Source: Mycolicibacterium sp. CR10 (GTDB lineage Bacteria > Actinomycetota > Actinomycetes > Mycobacteriales > Mycobacteriaceae). Taken from it: DNA of 64,000 nt. Every line of letters begins with the position of its first letter. Position 1 is the stretch's first letter. The stretch covers positions 1 to 64,000 of the forward strand of contig NZ_STGE01000049.1 in NCBI RefSeq assembly GCF_005222675.1, given 5' to 3'. The position numbers were made by a program, and so were the translations under genes. Positions 9,657 to 18,099 of the stretch are shown piece by piece. Below the pieces are notes generated by a model, which worked only from the letters and a program-made list of their open reading frames with translations, made no database searches and was not told where the DNA came from.

Positions 9657-9769
9657 GGGATTCCACTGTATGAGGTGCGCGGCCAAACGGCGAGGGTACG
9701 CCCGGATCTTATTTGCGAAATTCCCAGGATGCCGGACCGCCCGTGCAACTCACCACCGGGTGCTCACGG

Positions 9770-11248
9770 TCAGCCCGAGTGCAACGCGGCCACGGCCGGC
9801 AAGCTGACCTTCAGCGCCGGGTTGCGCGGCAACTCGTCGACCACAGCGAAGGCAACCGGCACGTTGTATGCCGGAAGCGATTGCCGTACCAGCTCTTTGA
9901 GCTGCGTATCGGACGGCGCGACCGCGCCAGTGGCGATCTCGACCGCGGCGAACGGCACCTGGCCGAGGCGGGCATCCGGCACGCCGACCACACAGGCGTC
10001 GCGGACACTGGGATGCGAGATCAGCACCCGCCGAACGGTCTCTGGTAGGACCTTGAACCCACCGCGGTTGATGGCGCCGTCAGCCCTGCCATGCAGGGTG
10101 ACGAAGCCGTCTGCGTCGACGTCCGCGATATCGGTGGTGCGGATCCAGTCCGGGCCGAGCGGGCCGACCTTGGCTTCCAGTAACCCCTGACGACCGGCCG
10201 GGAGTTCGGCGCCGGTCTGCGGATCGACGATGCGCAGCTCGGTGTCGGGTAGCGCGCGGCCGACGCTGTTGCGCTTGGTGTGCCCGAAGTCGCGCAGATC
10301 CTCGGGCGTCCACGCGCACAGCGATCCTGCGAATTCGGTTGCCCCGTACGCCAACCTGATGGGTACCCCGTACCGCTGCTCGAACTCGTCGCGGGTCTCC
10401 GGATCCAGCGGCCCGGATGCGCTGATCAGGAACTCCAGCGATGCGAGATCACTTCGGGGCACCTCAGCGTCGAGCAGCATGCGGATGACCGCGGGCTGCA
10501 CGCCGGAGCGAGCCACGCGATGGCGCTTGATCGCATCGACCCAGGCGTCGACGGAGAACCGCTCGAGCATCGCGATCCGCCGACCGTTGTACACGCCCGC
10601 GATCAGCTGACACACCCCGATGCCGCCGAACTGCCAGTACGCGAACTCCGGCGGCGAATCCGGATCCGCCTTCTCCCCCGCCGTCACGCTGAACACCGTG
10701 CGTTCCAACACGTGGGTCCTGATCGCCTGCCTCTTGGGCGGGCCGGTGGTGCCGCTGGTCAGAATCTGCAGCGCGACACCGGGTTCGGCGGCGGCGTGAG
10801 CCCGCGAAGAGTCTCGGCGTTCCAGGCCGGCGACGGTCTCCACAATGGGCGACTCCAGCGAGATCGCCAGACCGGCGGAGCCGGCGAGCTCAGCGGCGGC
10901 CCGCACCGGTTCGGTCCAGTCCTCACGATCGGCGACGATGGCCGACAACGCCAGCTGCTGCACATCGCGGGCGATCGCCTCGGGCGACTGGAACGAGTAG
11001 ATCATTGACACGGCACGTCCGGACGCCAGGAACCCGACGATCGCGGCGGCATGCTGAAGCCGGTTTCGCACCACGAGGCCGACCGGGGCGTCGTCGTCGA
11101 CTCCGCAGGCATGCAGCGCGCCTGCGATCGCCTGGCCGTAGGCCGTCACCTCATGGCCCGAATACCACCGCCCCTCGAACTCGATGCACGGCCCGTCACC
11201 GTAGCCGGCCAGACCTGCGGTGAAGCTTTCGGTAAACCCCTCGGTCAC
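9770..11248 (-). CDS. AMP-forming acyl-CoA synthetase / class I adenylate-forming enzyme
   Basis: 492 aa from GTG 11248. It shows the P-loop-like motif LTSGTTGPPK around the middle of the N-domain, LAYGATEFAG (motif II, ATE), a DWIRTTDIADVDADGF hinge, and the C-terminal lysine region (NPALKVSLP). Such enzymes activate carboxylic acids as acyl-AMP and usually transfer them to CoA. The frame is open further upstream to 11470, but that part overlaps the preceding regulator gene and looks non-coding in composition. GTG 11248 gives the natural family N-terminus (TEGFTESFTAGL). The acid substrate is unknown. It lies 38 bp downstream of the GlxA-type gene on the same strand. Confidence 0.85.
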   Translation of the reverse strand: MTEGFTESFTAGLAGYGDGPCIEFEGRWYSGHEVTAYGQAIAGALHACGVDDDAPVGLVVRNRLQHAAAIVGFLASGRAVSMIYSFQSPEAIARDVQQLALSAIVADREDWTEPVRAAAELAGSAGLAISLESPIVETVAGLERRDSSRAHAAAEPGVALQILTSGTTGPPKRQAIRTHVLERTVFSVTAGEKADPDSPPEFAYWQFGGIGVCQLIAGVYNGRRIAMLERFSVDAWVDAIKRHRVARSGVQPAVIRMLLDAEVPRSDLASLEFLISASGPLDPETRDEFEQRYGVPIRLAYGATEFAGSLCAWTPEDLRDFGHTKRNSVGRALPDTELRIVDPQTGAELPAGRQGLLEAKVGPLGPDWIRTTDIADVDADGFVTLHGRADGAINRGGFKVLPETVRRVLISHPSVRDACVVGVPDARLGQVPFAAVEIATGAVAPSDTQLKELVRQSLPAYNVPVAFAVVDELPRNPALKVSLPAVAALHSG

Positions 11249-11286
11249 CCGCCCATTGTGGCGTGCGGGCACGCGAGTGAACAGCC

Positions 11287-12258
11287 TCAGCCCGCCCGCG
11301 CGGTGAAACAACTTCGGTAATCGCTGGGGGTGGTGCGCATCTGGCGGACAAAGTGGTGCCGGTAGGTCACGGGTGATTCGAACCCGACGCGCGTCGCGAT
11401 CTGTTCGATGGACAGCGAGGACGATTCCAGCAGCGCGAGGCTGGCCTGGATGCGCTGTTCGATCAGCCACTTGATCGGCGTGGTACCGGTCGCTTTCGCG
11501 AACTGCCTTAGGTAGCTGCGCCGCGACATCGTCGACTTCGCAGCCAGCTCGTCGAGGGTGATCGGCGCGTCGAGATGCTCGAGTGCCCAGGCCATCCCTG
11601 CGGCGATCCGCCCGTCGGCCGTCGGCTCAGGTACCGGTGTGTCGATGTACTGCGCCTGACCGCCGGCCCGGTGCGGTGAGATGACCAGGCGGCGCGCCAC
11701 ATCGTTGGCGACGCGCATCCCGTGGTCCGACCGCACGATGTGCAGGCAGAGGTCCAGGCCTGCGGCGCAGCCGGCGCTGGTGAGGACACGACCGGCGTCG
11801 ACGTAGAGCGGCGCCGGGTCGACGTCGATGTCGGGATACCGCTCCTGGAGCAGATCCGCGTAGATCCAGTGCGTGGTGGCCGAGCGGCCGTCGAGGACTC
11901 CGGCCGCTGCCAGCGCAAACGCGCCTGAACAGATCGACACCAGCCGCGCACCACGATCGTCGGCCGCTCTGAGCGCGTCGACCAGTTCCTGGGACGGCGG
12001 TGTCGTGACGTCGCGGACACTGGGTATCACCACCGTGTCCGCGGCCGCCAAGTCCTCCAGCCCGTACGAGGTGCGCACGGTCGCCCCTCCGAGCATCCGG
12101 ATCTCCGGCAACTCCGAGCACACCTTCATCGAGTACCACGGCTCCGCGATGCCGGCGGAGAACAGCTCGGGCAGCTCGGTCATCCCGAAGATCTCCGCGG
12201 CCATCCCGGACTCGAATCCCGACATTCCGTCGTAGGCGAGGATCGCTACCGCATGCAT
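11287..12258 (-). CDS. GlxA-family AraC-type transcriptional regulator with DJ-1/PfpI domain
   Basis: 323 aa. Residues 1-170 form a DJ-1/PfpI-like domain: AVAILAYDGM strand, and LVSICSGAFALAAAGVLDGR, which carries the nucleophile-elbow Cys of the fold. Residues about 215-323 form two AraC helix-turn-helix motifs (ITLDELAAKSTMSRRSYLRQ and IEQIATRVGFESPVTYRHHF). This matches the GlxA/ThiJ-AraC regulator family (about 320 aa). The DJ-1 part probably senses a small ligand, which is not predictable. The ATG at 12258 has TAACAT 6 nt upstream, a leaderless promoter. Confidence 0.9.
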   Translation of the reverse strand: MHAVAILAYDGMSGFESGMAAEIFGMTELPELFSAGIAEPWYSMKVCSELPEIRMLGGATVRTSYGLEDLAAADTVVIPSVRDVTTPPSQELVDALRAADDRGARLVSICSGAFALAAAGVLDGRSATTHWIYADLLQERYPDIDVDPAPLYVDAGRVLTSAGCAAGLDLCLHIVRSDHGMRVANDVARRLVISPHRAGGQAQYIDTPVPEPTADGRIAAGMAWALEHLDAPITLDELAAKSTMSRRSYLRQFAKATGTTPIKWLIEQRIQASLALLESSSLSIEQIATRVGFESPVTYRHHFVRQMRTTPSDYRSCFTARAG

Positions 12259-12264
12259 GTCACT

Positions 12265-12270
12265 ATGTTA
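12265..12270 (-). promoter_or_regulatory. -10 box TAACAT (leaderless) of the GlxA-type gene
   Basis: On the minus strand TAACAT is followed by 6 nt (AGTGAC) and then ATG. Confidence 0.5.
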
Positions 12271-12489
12271 ACGAATAGGGGCACTAGGGCCACTGTTGCC
12301 GGAACCCGTTGCCGGGCACGATCGGAATCATGGTGTACAAACGACCCACCCGCCGATATGTGCTTCGTCCACTATCATTGCGCAACAGAATCTTTCGACC
12401 GATCGTGCAATTGGCCGCCGGAGTACACACCGCCAACGGACTCGCACACGGCGTGCCGCCGTCGCAGCCGCGCGTCGGAGGCGATTCTC

Positions 12490-12495
12490 TACCCT
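12490..12495 (+). promoter_or_regulatory. -10 box TACCCT (leaderless) of the PNPOx-like gene
   Basis: TACCCT is followed by GGGGAC and then ATG at 12502. This fixes the start there although the frame is open upstream to 12253. Confidence 0.5.
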
Positions 12496-12501
12496 GGGGA
12501 C

Positions 12502-12927
12502 ATGGCCCTCAACAAGGATGAACGCGAGCAGTTCCTGGCCGAACCGCACATCGGGGCGCTCTCGGTGTATGCCGGCGACGCGCGTGGACCACTCACCGTG
12601 CCGATCTGGTACCAGTACGCACCCGGCGGCGAGCCGTGGGTGCTTACCGGCGCGGGATCACGAAAAGCCCAGCTGATCGAGGCAGCAGGCCACTTTTCGT
12701 TGATGGTCGAACGCGTCGAACCCACGACGCGATACGTCGCCGTCGACGGTGCCGTCAGCCGGATCGAACCCGGCACCGACGAACAGATGCTCGAGATGAC
12801 CTACCGCTACCTGGCCGGAGAGGCGGCGGAGAAGTATCTGGACTTTGCCAGGAACAATCTCGGCGACCACGTGGCGATCTATCTGCGGCCGCAGCACTGG
12901 CTGTCCTCGGACATGGGCGCGTTCTGA
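12502..12927 (+). CDS. Pyridoxamine 5'-phosphate oxidase-like / F420-binding split-barrel protein
   Basis: 141 aa from ATG 12502. The sequence has the small split-barrel pattern: EREQFLAEPHIGALSVYAGD, then GPLTVPIWYQYAPGGEPWVL, then RKAQLIEAAGHFSLMVERVE. Mycobacteria have many such proteins binding FMN, F420 or heme; which cofactor is used here cannot be decided. A longer reading from 12253 is rejected because the N-terminal part lacks family features and a leaderless promoter sits at 12490. Confidence 0.75.
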   Translation: MALNKDEREQFLAEPHIGALSVYAGDARGPLTVPIWYQYAPGGEPWVLTGAGSRKAQLIEAAGHFSLMVERVEPTTRYVAVDGAVSRIEPGTDEQMLEMTYRYLAGEAAEKYLDFARNNLGDHVAIYLRPQHWLSSDMGAF

Positions 12928-13047
12928 GGGTTTAACCCCCGAAACCCATTGCCCTCGGCGGGCTTCCGCGTCCTGCCGGATCCGGCGGATAATCGGCCGG
13001 CCCGATCCGCCATGAAGACCACGGCACTGCGACACAATCAGTGCGCT

Positions 13048-14334
13048 ATGGGACTCACGGATCAGGCGCGACGGGTGTGGTCGGCGCTGCGCGACGACAT
13101 GCCACCGGCACTCGCGCCGCCGGACACCTACGACAAAGCCGAGGTCGCGGCCATGCTGCGGGCCCTCGGGGTAGCGCTGGTCGAGGTCGTCCAGCCCACC
13201 AACCTGGTGGGCAAACGCCTGCTCAAAGTGGCGCGGCGTTACACCACCTGCGATGTCCGGGTGGTGGTGTTGCCGACGATCCTGCTGATCCAGATCGACA
13301 CGGTGGGCTACGAGATCGACGTCACCACCCGGCCCACCACCCAACTCGACCTTGCCGGTCGCGTCGATCACATCGCACGACTCGCCGTGGCCGGAGCGAT
13401 CGCCCCGGCCGACGCGATCCGCGAACTCGCCGCGGCGCGCGCCATGCCCAACCGTTTTCATCCGGTGCTCACCGTGCTCGGGTATGTGATCACCACCCTG
13501 GGATTCGGGATGATCATTAATCCCACCCTCGGCTCGCTGTGGGGGCATGCGTTCTTAGGGTTGGTTGTCGGCCTGATCGTGTTGGCGCCGCGGCTGTTTC
13601 CGTCGCTCAACGCGATACTGCCCACCGTGGCGGCGTTCGCGGTGACCGTCCTGGCCACCTGGTTCGTCGCCGATGCCGCCAACATCGGCGTGGTGCGGGT
13701 GATTGCGCCGGCCCTCGTCGCAGTGCTGCCGGGGCTGGCACTGACCGTCGCCGCGATGGAACTGGCGGACACCGAGATCATCGCCGGGTCGAGCCGGCTG
13801 ATCTACGGCGTGGTGCAACTGATGCTGATGGTCTTCGGTGTCGCCCTCGGAATGGCGGTCGCCGGCCAGGTGCCGACCCAGCCGCCCGACCCGTCCCTCG
13901 GTTCCTGGTCGTTCTACGTCGCCATCGGGGTCATCGGGGTCGGCCTCTTCATCTACCTGTCAGCGCCGCGAGGGTCTCTGTTGTGGCTGACCTTGGCCGT
14001 GGCCGTCGCGCTGCTGGGGCAGAAGTTCGGGGAACAGTTCGTGTCCTCCGCACATGCCGGTGCGATAGGTGCCGCGCTGGTGCTGCCGTTCACGCTGCTC
14101 GCCGCACAGCTCAAGACCGCGCCGACGGCGATGGTGATGATCTTGGCCGCGTTCTGGGCACTGGTGCCGGGCGCGCTGAGCTTCGAGTCGCTCTCGGCCG
14201 CGGCCGCCGGTGGCGGCCCCACCGCGTTCACCGCGATGATCACCGCCGTCGGCGCGGTGTTCTCGATAGCGCTGGGCACTCTGATGAGCTGGAGCGTCAT
14301 CACCGCGATCAGCTCCCGACGCGTTGACCGCTGA
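13048..14334 (+). CDS. Threonine/serine exporter family (ThrE-like) membrane protein
   Basis: 428 aa from ATG 13048. The soluble N-terminal part (about 1-135) and the following run of roughly ten hydrophobic segments (TVLGYVITTLGFGMIINP onward) match the fused ThrE/YjjP-YjjB type exporter. Members export threonine and serine in Corynebacterium; substrate specificity here is inferred. An in-frame ATG at 13012 is an alternative start adding 12 residues. The gene ends in front of a strong inverted repeat at 14349. Confidence 0.8.
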   Translation: MGLTDQARRVWSALRDDMPPALAPPDTYDKAEVAAMLRALGVALVEVVQPTNLVGKRLLKVARRYTTCDVRVVVLPTILLIQIDTVGYEIDVTTRPTTQLDLAGRVDHIARLAVAGAIAPADAIRELAAARAMPNRFHPVLTVLGYVITTLGFGMIINPTLGSLWGHAFLGLVVGLIVLAPRLFPSLNAILPTVAAFAVTVLATWFVADAANIGVVRVIAPALVAVLPGLALTVAAMELADTEIIAGSSRLIYGVVQLMLMVFGVALGMAVAGQVPTQPPDPSLGSWSFYVAIGVIGVGLFIYLSAPRGSLLWLTLAVAVALLGQKFGEQFVSSAHAGAIGAALVLPFTLLAAQLKTAPTAMVMILAAFWALVPGALSFESLSAAAAGGGPTAFTAMITAVGAVFSIALGTLMSWSVITAISSRRVDR

Positions 14335-14348
14335 CCCGGTGCGTCGAC

Positions 14349-14396
14349 TGTACGTTTTCTGACGCTCCGGGCCCGGAATCCATCAGAAAACGTACA
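14349..14396. terminator. Perfect 14-bp inverted repeat between convergent genes
   Basis: TGTACGTTTTCTGA (14349-14362) pairs perfectly with 14383-14396 around a 20-nt loop. It lies 15 bp after the exporter stop and downstream of fadB on the other strand, so a bidirectional terminator role is plausible. A diverged copy with compensatory changes is at 18032-18079. Confidence 0.6.
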
Positions 14397-14458
14397 TTCG
14401 GCGCCCGAAGACTCTGACCCGCCTCTAGGAAGCGATGCGGTTGCCCGAATATGCAGAA

Positions 14459-14487
14459 TCCCCCGGAACCGTTGTGGCTCCGGGGGA
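14459..14487 (-). terminator. GC-rich hairpin downstream of fadB
   Basis: TCCCCCGGA (14459-14467) pairs with TCCGGGGGA (14479-14487), loop 11 nt, 18 bp after the fadB stop. There is no clear U-tract, as is common in mycobacterial terminators. Confidence 0.6.
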
Positions 14488-14505
14488 CTCAGCGTAAGGA
14501 CTAGC

Positions 14506-16650
14506 TCAGAGCAGCGAATCCGGCGGGGTGAACCGGTCGCCGTACTTGGCGGCCAGCTCCTTGGCGCGCGCGACGAAGGCGGCCTTGCCCGTCCCCAACG
14601 CACCCTCGTAGCCGACGATGTACTGCGCCGAGCCACCGGTGTAGGGCGGGAAGCCGATGCCCATGATCGAGCCGATGTTGGCGTCGGCCGTGGTCATCAG
14701 CACACCCTCATCGATGCACTTCTGCGTCTCGATCGCCTCGGCGAACAGCATGCGGTCGATCATGTCCTGCAACGGCAGCTCGGTGGTGCCGGAGTTGAAG
14801 GTCTCCTTCAGGCCGGGCCACAGACCGACACGCTTGCCGTCCGCATACTCGTAGAAGCCGGCACCCTTCAGACGTGACGGACGCCCGATCTCGATCATCT
14901 TCTCGACGACCGCCTCGGCCGGGTGCGGCTCGTAGGTGCCGCCCGCATCCTCGATTCCCTTACGCGACGCCACCGCGATCTTGTGCATCAGCTCGAGGTT
15001 GAGCTCGTCGGACAGCTGCAGCGGCGGCGCCGGGTAACCGGCCTGCGAACCCGCCTGCTCGATGCTCGCGGGGGTGACACCCTCGCCCAGCATCGCCAGT
15101 GCCTCGTTGACGAAGGTGCCGATCACACGGCTGGTGAAGAAACCGCGGCTGTCATTGACGACGATCGGCGTCTTGCCGATAGCCAGCGTGTAGTCGAACA
15201 CCCGGGCCAGCGCCTCGTCAGAGGTCTTCTCGCCCTTGATGATCTCGACGAGCGGCATCTTGTCGACCGGCGAGAAGAAATGGATCCCGATGAAGTCCTC
15301 CTGGCGCTTCACCCCGGCCGCGAGACCGGTGATCGGCAGCGTCGAGGTGTTGGACCCGAGCAGCGCGTTGGGCTCGACGATGTCCTCGATCTCCTGGAAC
15401 ACCTTGTGCTTCAACTCAACCGACTCGAACACCGCCTCGACGACGAAGTCGACGCCCTTGAAGTCCGCAGCGTCGGCCGTCGGCGTGATGCGAGCCAGCA
15501 GTGCGTCACTCTTCTCCTGCGTGGTCTTACCCCGCTCCAGCGCCTTGGCCTCGAGCTTCTCCGAGTAACCCTTGCCCCGCTGCGCCGCCTCGATCTCGAC
15601 GTCCTTGAGCACCACGTCGAAGCCGGCCTTCGCCGAGACGTAGGCGATGCCCGCGCCCATCATGCCCGCGCCCAGCACACCGATCTTGGTGATCGGCGTC
15701 TTGCCGATACCCTCGGGCCTCGACCCTCCGGAGTTGATGAACTGCAGGTCCAGGAAGAACGCCTGGATCATGTTCTTGGCGACCTGGCCGGTGACGAGCT
15801 GGGTGAAGTACCGGCTCTCGATGCGGCTGGCCGTGTCGAAGTCCACCTGCGCGCCCTCGACGGCCGCGTCCAGGATCGCCCGCGGCGCAGGCATCGGCGC
15901 ACCCTTGAGCTGCTTGCGCAGCAGCGCCGGGAACGACGGCAGGATCGCCGCCAGCGCCGGGCTAGCGGGGGTGCCGCCGGGCATCTTGTAGCCCTTGGTA
16001 TCCCACGGCTGGGTGTGCGCCTCGGGGTTGGCTTTGATCCACGCCTTGGCCGCCGGAATCAATTCCTCGACACTGCCGACCAATTCGTCGACCAGGCCAG
16101 TCTCGAGCGCCTTCGCCGGCTTGAACCGGGTGCCTTGGCTCAGGATCTCCATGAACGCCTTCTGGATGCCGAACATCCGCACGGTGCGGGTGACGCCACC
16201 GCCACCGGGCAGCAGACCCAGGGTGACTTCCGGCAGGCCGAGCTGGCTGCCCTTGACGTCGGCCGCGATGCGGTGGTGACACGCCAGCGCGATCTCCAGG
16301 CCGCCACCGAGCGCGGCGCCGTTGATGGCCGCGACGACGGGCTTGCCGAGGGTCTCCAAGGCGCGCAGATCGCGTTTGACGGCCTCGACCATCTCGAAGG
16401 CCACGGCCGCATCGCCGGGCCCGAGGTTGATCATGCCCTTGAGGTCACCGCCGGCGAAGAACGTCTTCTTCGCACTGGTGATCACGACTCCGGTGACCGA
16501 ATCCTTCTCCGCAACAAGCTTTTCTACGGCCTTGGCCATCGATTGCTGATAGTGCTCGTTCATCACGTTGGCCGAGCCGGTCGGGTCGTCCAGCGTCAGG
16601 GTGACGATGCCGTCGGCATCCTTGTCCCACTGAATGGTGTTCTCTGCCAT
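14506..16650 (-). CDS. fadB: Fatty-acid oxidation multifunctional protein: enoyl-CoA hydratase / 3-hydroxyacyl-CoA dehydrogenase
   Basis: 714 aa from ATG 16650 (GAGGGTG box upstream). The N-terminal crotonase domain has the oxyanion-hole segments AKKTFFAGGDLKGM and AAINGAALGGGLEIAL. From about 330 the NAD-binding domain begins (KIGVLGAGMMGAGIAYVSAKAG), with SNTSTLPI and GIHFFSPVDKMPLVEII, then the C-terminal dehydrogenase domains. Size and order match mycobacterial FadB. It is separated from fadA by only 4 bp, so the two form a beta-oxidation operon. The longer reading to 16728 overlaps fadA and is not needed. Confidence 0.95.
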   Translation of the reverse strand: MAENTIQWDKDADGIVTLTLDDPTGSANVMNEHYQQSMAKAVEKLVAEKDSVTGVVITSAKKTFFAGGDLKGMINLGPGDAAVAFEMVEAVKRDLRALETLGKPVVAAINGAALGGGLEIALACHHRIAADVKGSQLGLPEVTLGLLPGGGGVTRTVRMFGIQKAFMEILSQGTRFKPAKALETGLVDELVGSVEELIPAAKAWIKANPEAHTQPWDTKGYKMPGGTPASPALAAILPSFPALLRKQLKGAPMPAPRAILDAAVEGAQVDFDTASRIESRYFTQLVTGQVAKNMIQAFFLDLQFINSGGSRPEGIGKTPITKIGVLGAGMMGAGIAYVSAKAGFDVVLKDVEIEAAQRGKGYSEKLEAKALERGKTTQEKSDALLARITPTADAADFKGVDFVVEAVFESVELKHKVFQEIEDIVEPNALLGSNTSTLPITGLAAGVKRQEDFIGIHFFSPVDKMPLVEIIKGEKTSDEALARVFDYTLAIGKTPIVVNDSRGFFTSRVIGTFVNEALAMLGEGVTPASIEQAGSQAGYPAPPLQLSDELNLELMHKIAVASRKGIEDAGGTYEPHPAEAVVEKMIEIGRPSRLKGAGFYEYADGKRVGLWPGLKETFNSGTTELPLQDMIDRMLFAEAIETQKCIDEGVLMTTADANIGSIMGIGFPPYTGGSAQYIVGYEGALGTGKAAFVARAKELAAKYGDRFTPPDSLL

Positions 16651-16654
16651 GGTC

Positions 16655-17866
16655 TTACACCCTCTCGATGATGGTCGCGACACCCATGCCGCCGCCGATA
16701 CACAGCGTGACCAACGCGCGTCGCGCATTACGTCGTTCGAGCTCGTCGACCATGGTTCCCATGATCATGGCGCCGGTGGCGCCCAGCGGGTGGCCCATCG
16801 CGATGGCGCCACCGTTGACGTTGAGCTTCTCGTCCGGGATCTTCAGGTCCTTCTGGAACTTCAGCACCACCGACGCGAACGCCTCGTTGAGCTCGAACAG
16901 GTCGATGTCGTCGACCGTCAGGCCTGCGCGGTCGAGCACCTTGCGGGTGGCCGGGGTGGGGCCGGTGAGCATGATGACGGGATCCGCACCACTGGTCGCA
17001 GTGGCAACGATGCGGGCGCGCGGGGTCAGGTTCTGTGCGCTGCCCGCGCTCTCCGAACCGACCAGGACCAGCGCGGCACCGTCGACGATGCCCGAGCTGT
17101 TGCCGCCGGTGTGAACGTGGTTGATCTTCTCGATGTAGTGGTACTTCTGCAGCGCCACGTCGTCGAATCCGCCCATCGCGCCGACACCGTCGAACGCGGT
17201 CTTCAGCTTGCCGAGGCTCTCGACCGTCGACTCGGGGCGCATGTGCTCGTCATGGTCGAGGACCACGAGTCCGTTCTGGTCCTTGACCGGCACCACCGAC
17301 TTGGCGAAGTACCCGCCCGACCACGCTGCGGCCGCCTTCTCCTGGGAACGCGCGGCGTAACGGTCGACGTCCTCGCGGGAGAAGCCCTCGATCGTCGCGA
17401 TCAGGTCGGCGCCGATGCCCTGGGGCACGAACCCGATGCGGTAGTTGGTCTCCGGATCACTGGCCCAGGCGCCGCCGTCGGAGCCCATCGGAACGCGGCT
17501 CATCGACTCGACGCCACCGGCGATCACCAGATCGTCCCAGCCGGACCGCACCTTCTGGGCGGCCAGGTTGACGGCCTCGAGGCCGGAGGCACAGAACCGG
17601 TTGAGCTGGAATCCGCCGGTCGTTTCGGGCAGTCCCGCGACCAGTCCGGCGGTGCGGGCGATATCGCCGCCCTGATCGCCGACGGGCGAGACGACACCGA
17701 GGATGACGTCGCTGATCATCGTCTCGTCCAGGTCGGGATGGCGCTGGCGGATCTCGTCGATCAGGCCGACGACCAGGTTCACGGGCTTGATCTCGTTCAG
17801 CGAGCCGTTTCGCTGCTTGCCGCGGGGTGTGCGGATGGCCTCATAGATGAAGGCTTCTTCGGACAT
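16655..17866 (-). CDS. fadA: Acetyl-CoA acetyltransferase (thiolase), beta-oxidation beta subunit
   Basis: 403 aa, the normal thiolase length. The acyl-accepting Cys92 lies in NRFCASGLEA, the His in GHPLGATGA, and the C-terminal catalytic Cys in TLCIGGGMG. ATG 17866 follows AGGAGTG. It catalyses thiolytic cleavage of 3-ketoacyl-CoA and is paired with fadB, 4 bp downstream, as in the Rv0859-Rv0860 pair of M. tuberculosis. Confidence 0.95.
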   Translation of the reverse strand: MSEEAFIYEAIRTPRGKQRNGSLNEIKPVNLVVGLIDEIRQRHPDLDETMISDVILGVVSPVGDQGGDIARTAGLVAGLPETTGGFQLNRFCASGLEAVNLAAQKVRSGWDDLVIAGGVESMSRVPMGSDGGAWASDPETNYRIGFVPQGIGADLIATIEGFSREDVDRYAARSQEKAAAAWSGGYFAKSVVPVKDQNGLVVLDHDEHMRPESTVESLGKLKTAFDGVGAMGGFDDVALQKYHYIEKINHVHTGGNSSGIVDGAALVLVGSESAGSAQNLTPRARIVATATSGADPVIMLTGPTPATRKVLDRAGLTVDDIDLFELNEAFASVVLKFQKDLKIPDEKLNVNGGAIAMGHPLGATGAMIMGTMVDELERRNARRALVTLCIGGGMGVATIIERV

Positions 17867-18031
17867 CGGTGTCCCACTCCTATTGGTATGTGGTGTGCAG
17901 ACCCTGAAGGCATGGGTCCGCGGGAGGACAGTCCTCTGAACGGCAGCCTATCAGCCTCGCCCAACCCGTTGGTTGGGTGCTCGTCCCCGTGGGGGTTTCG
18001 TGGATCAGAAGCGCCCACTCGGGCCGCCGAA

Positions 18032-18079
18032 TGTACGGATTGTGACGGATTTTTGCCGAATTCCATCAGAATCCGTGCA
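18032..18079. terminator. 14-bp imperfect inverted repeat, homologue of the one at 14349
   Basis: TGTACGGATTGTGA (18032-18045) pairs with TCAGAATCCGTGCA (18066-18079) around a 20-nt loop, with one G-G mismatch and one G-T pair. Loop length and flanks resemble 14349-14396, and two stem positions have changed together on both arms. It lies 21 bp downstream (minus strand) of the alkene reductase stop. Confidence 0.55.
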
Positions 18080-18099
18080 CTCGGCGAGCCGGCCTGCTT

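Noticed and set aside
11249..11470. N-terminal extension of the acyl-CoA ligase
   Set aside because: It overlaps the coding end of the GlxA-type regulator and has no family similarity; GTG 11248 gives a normal start.
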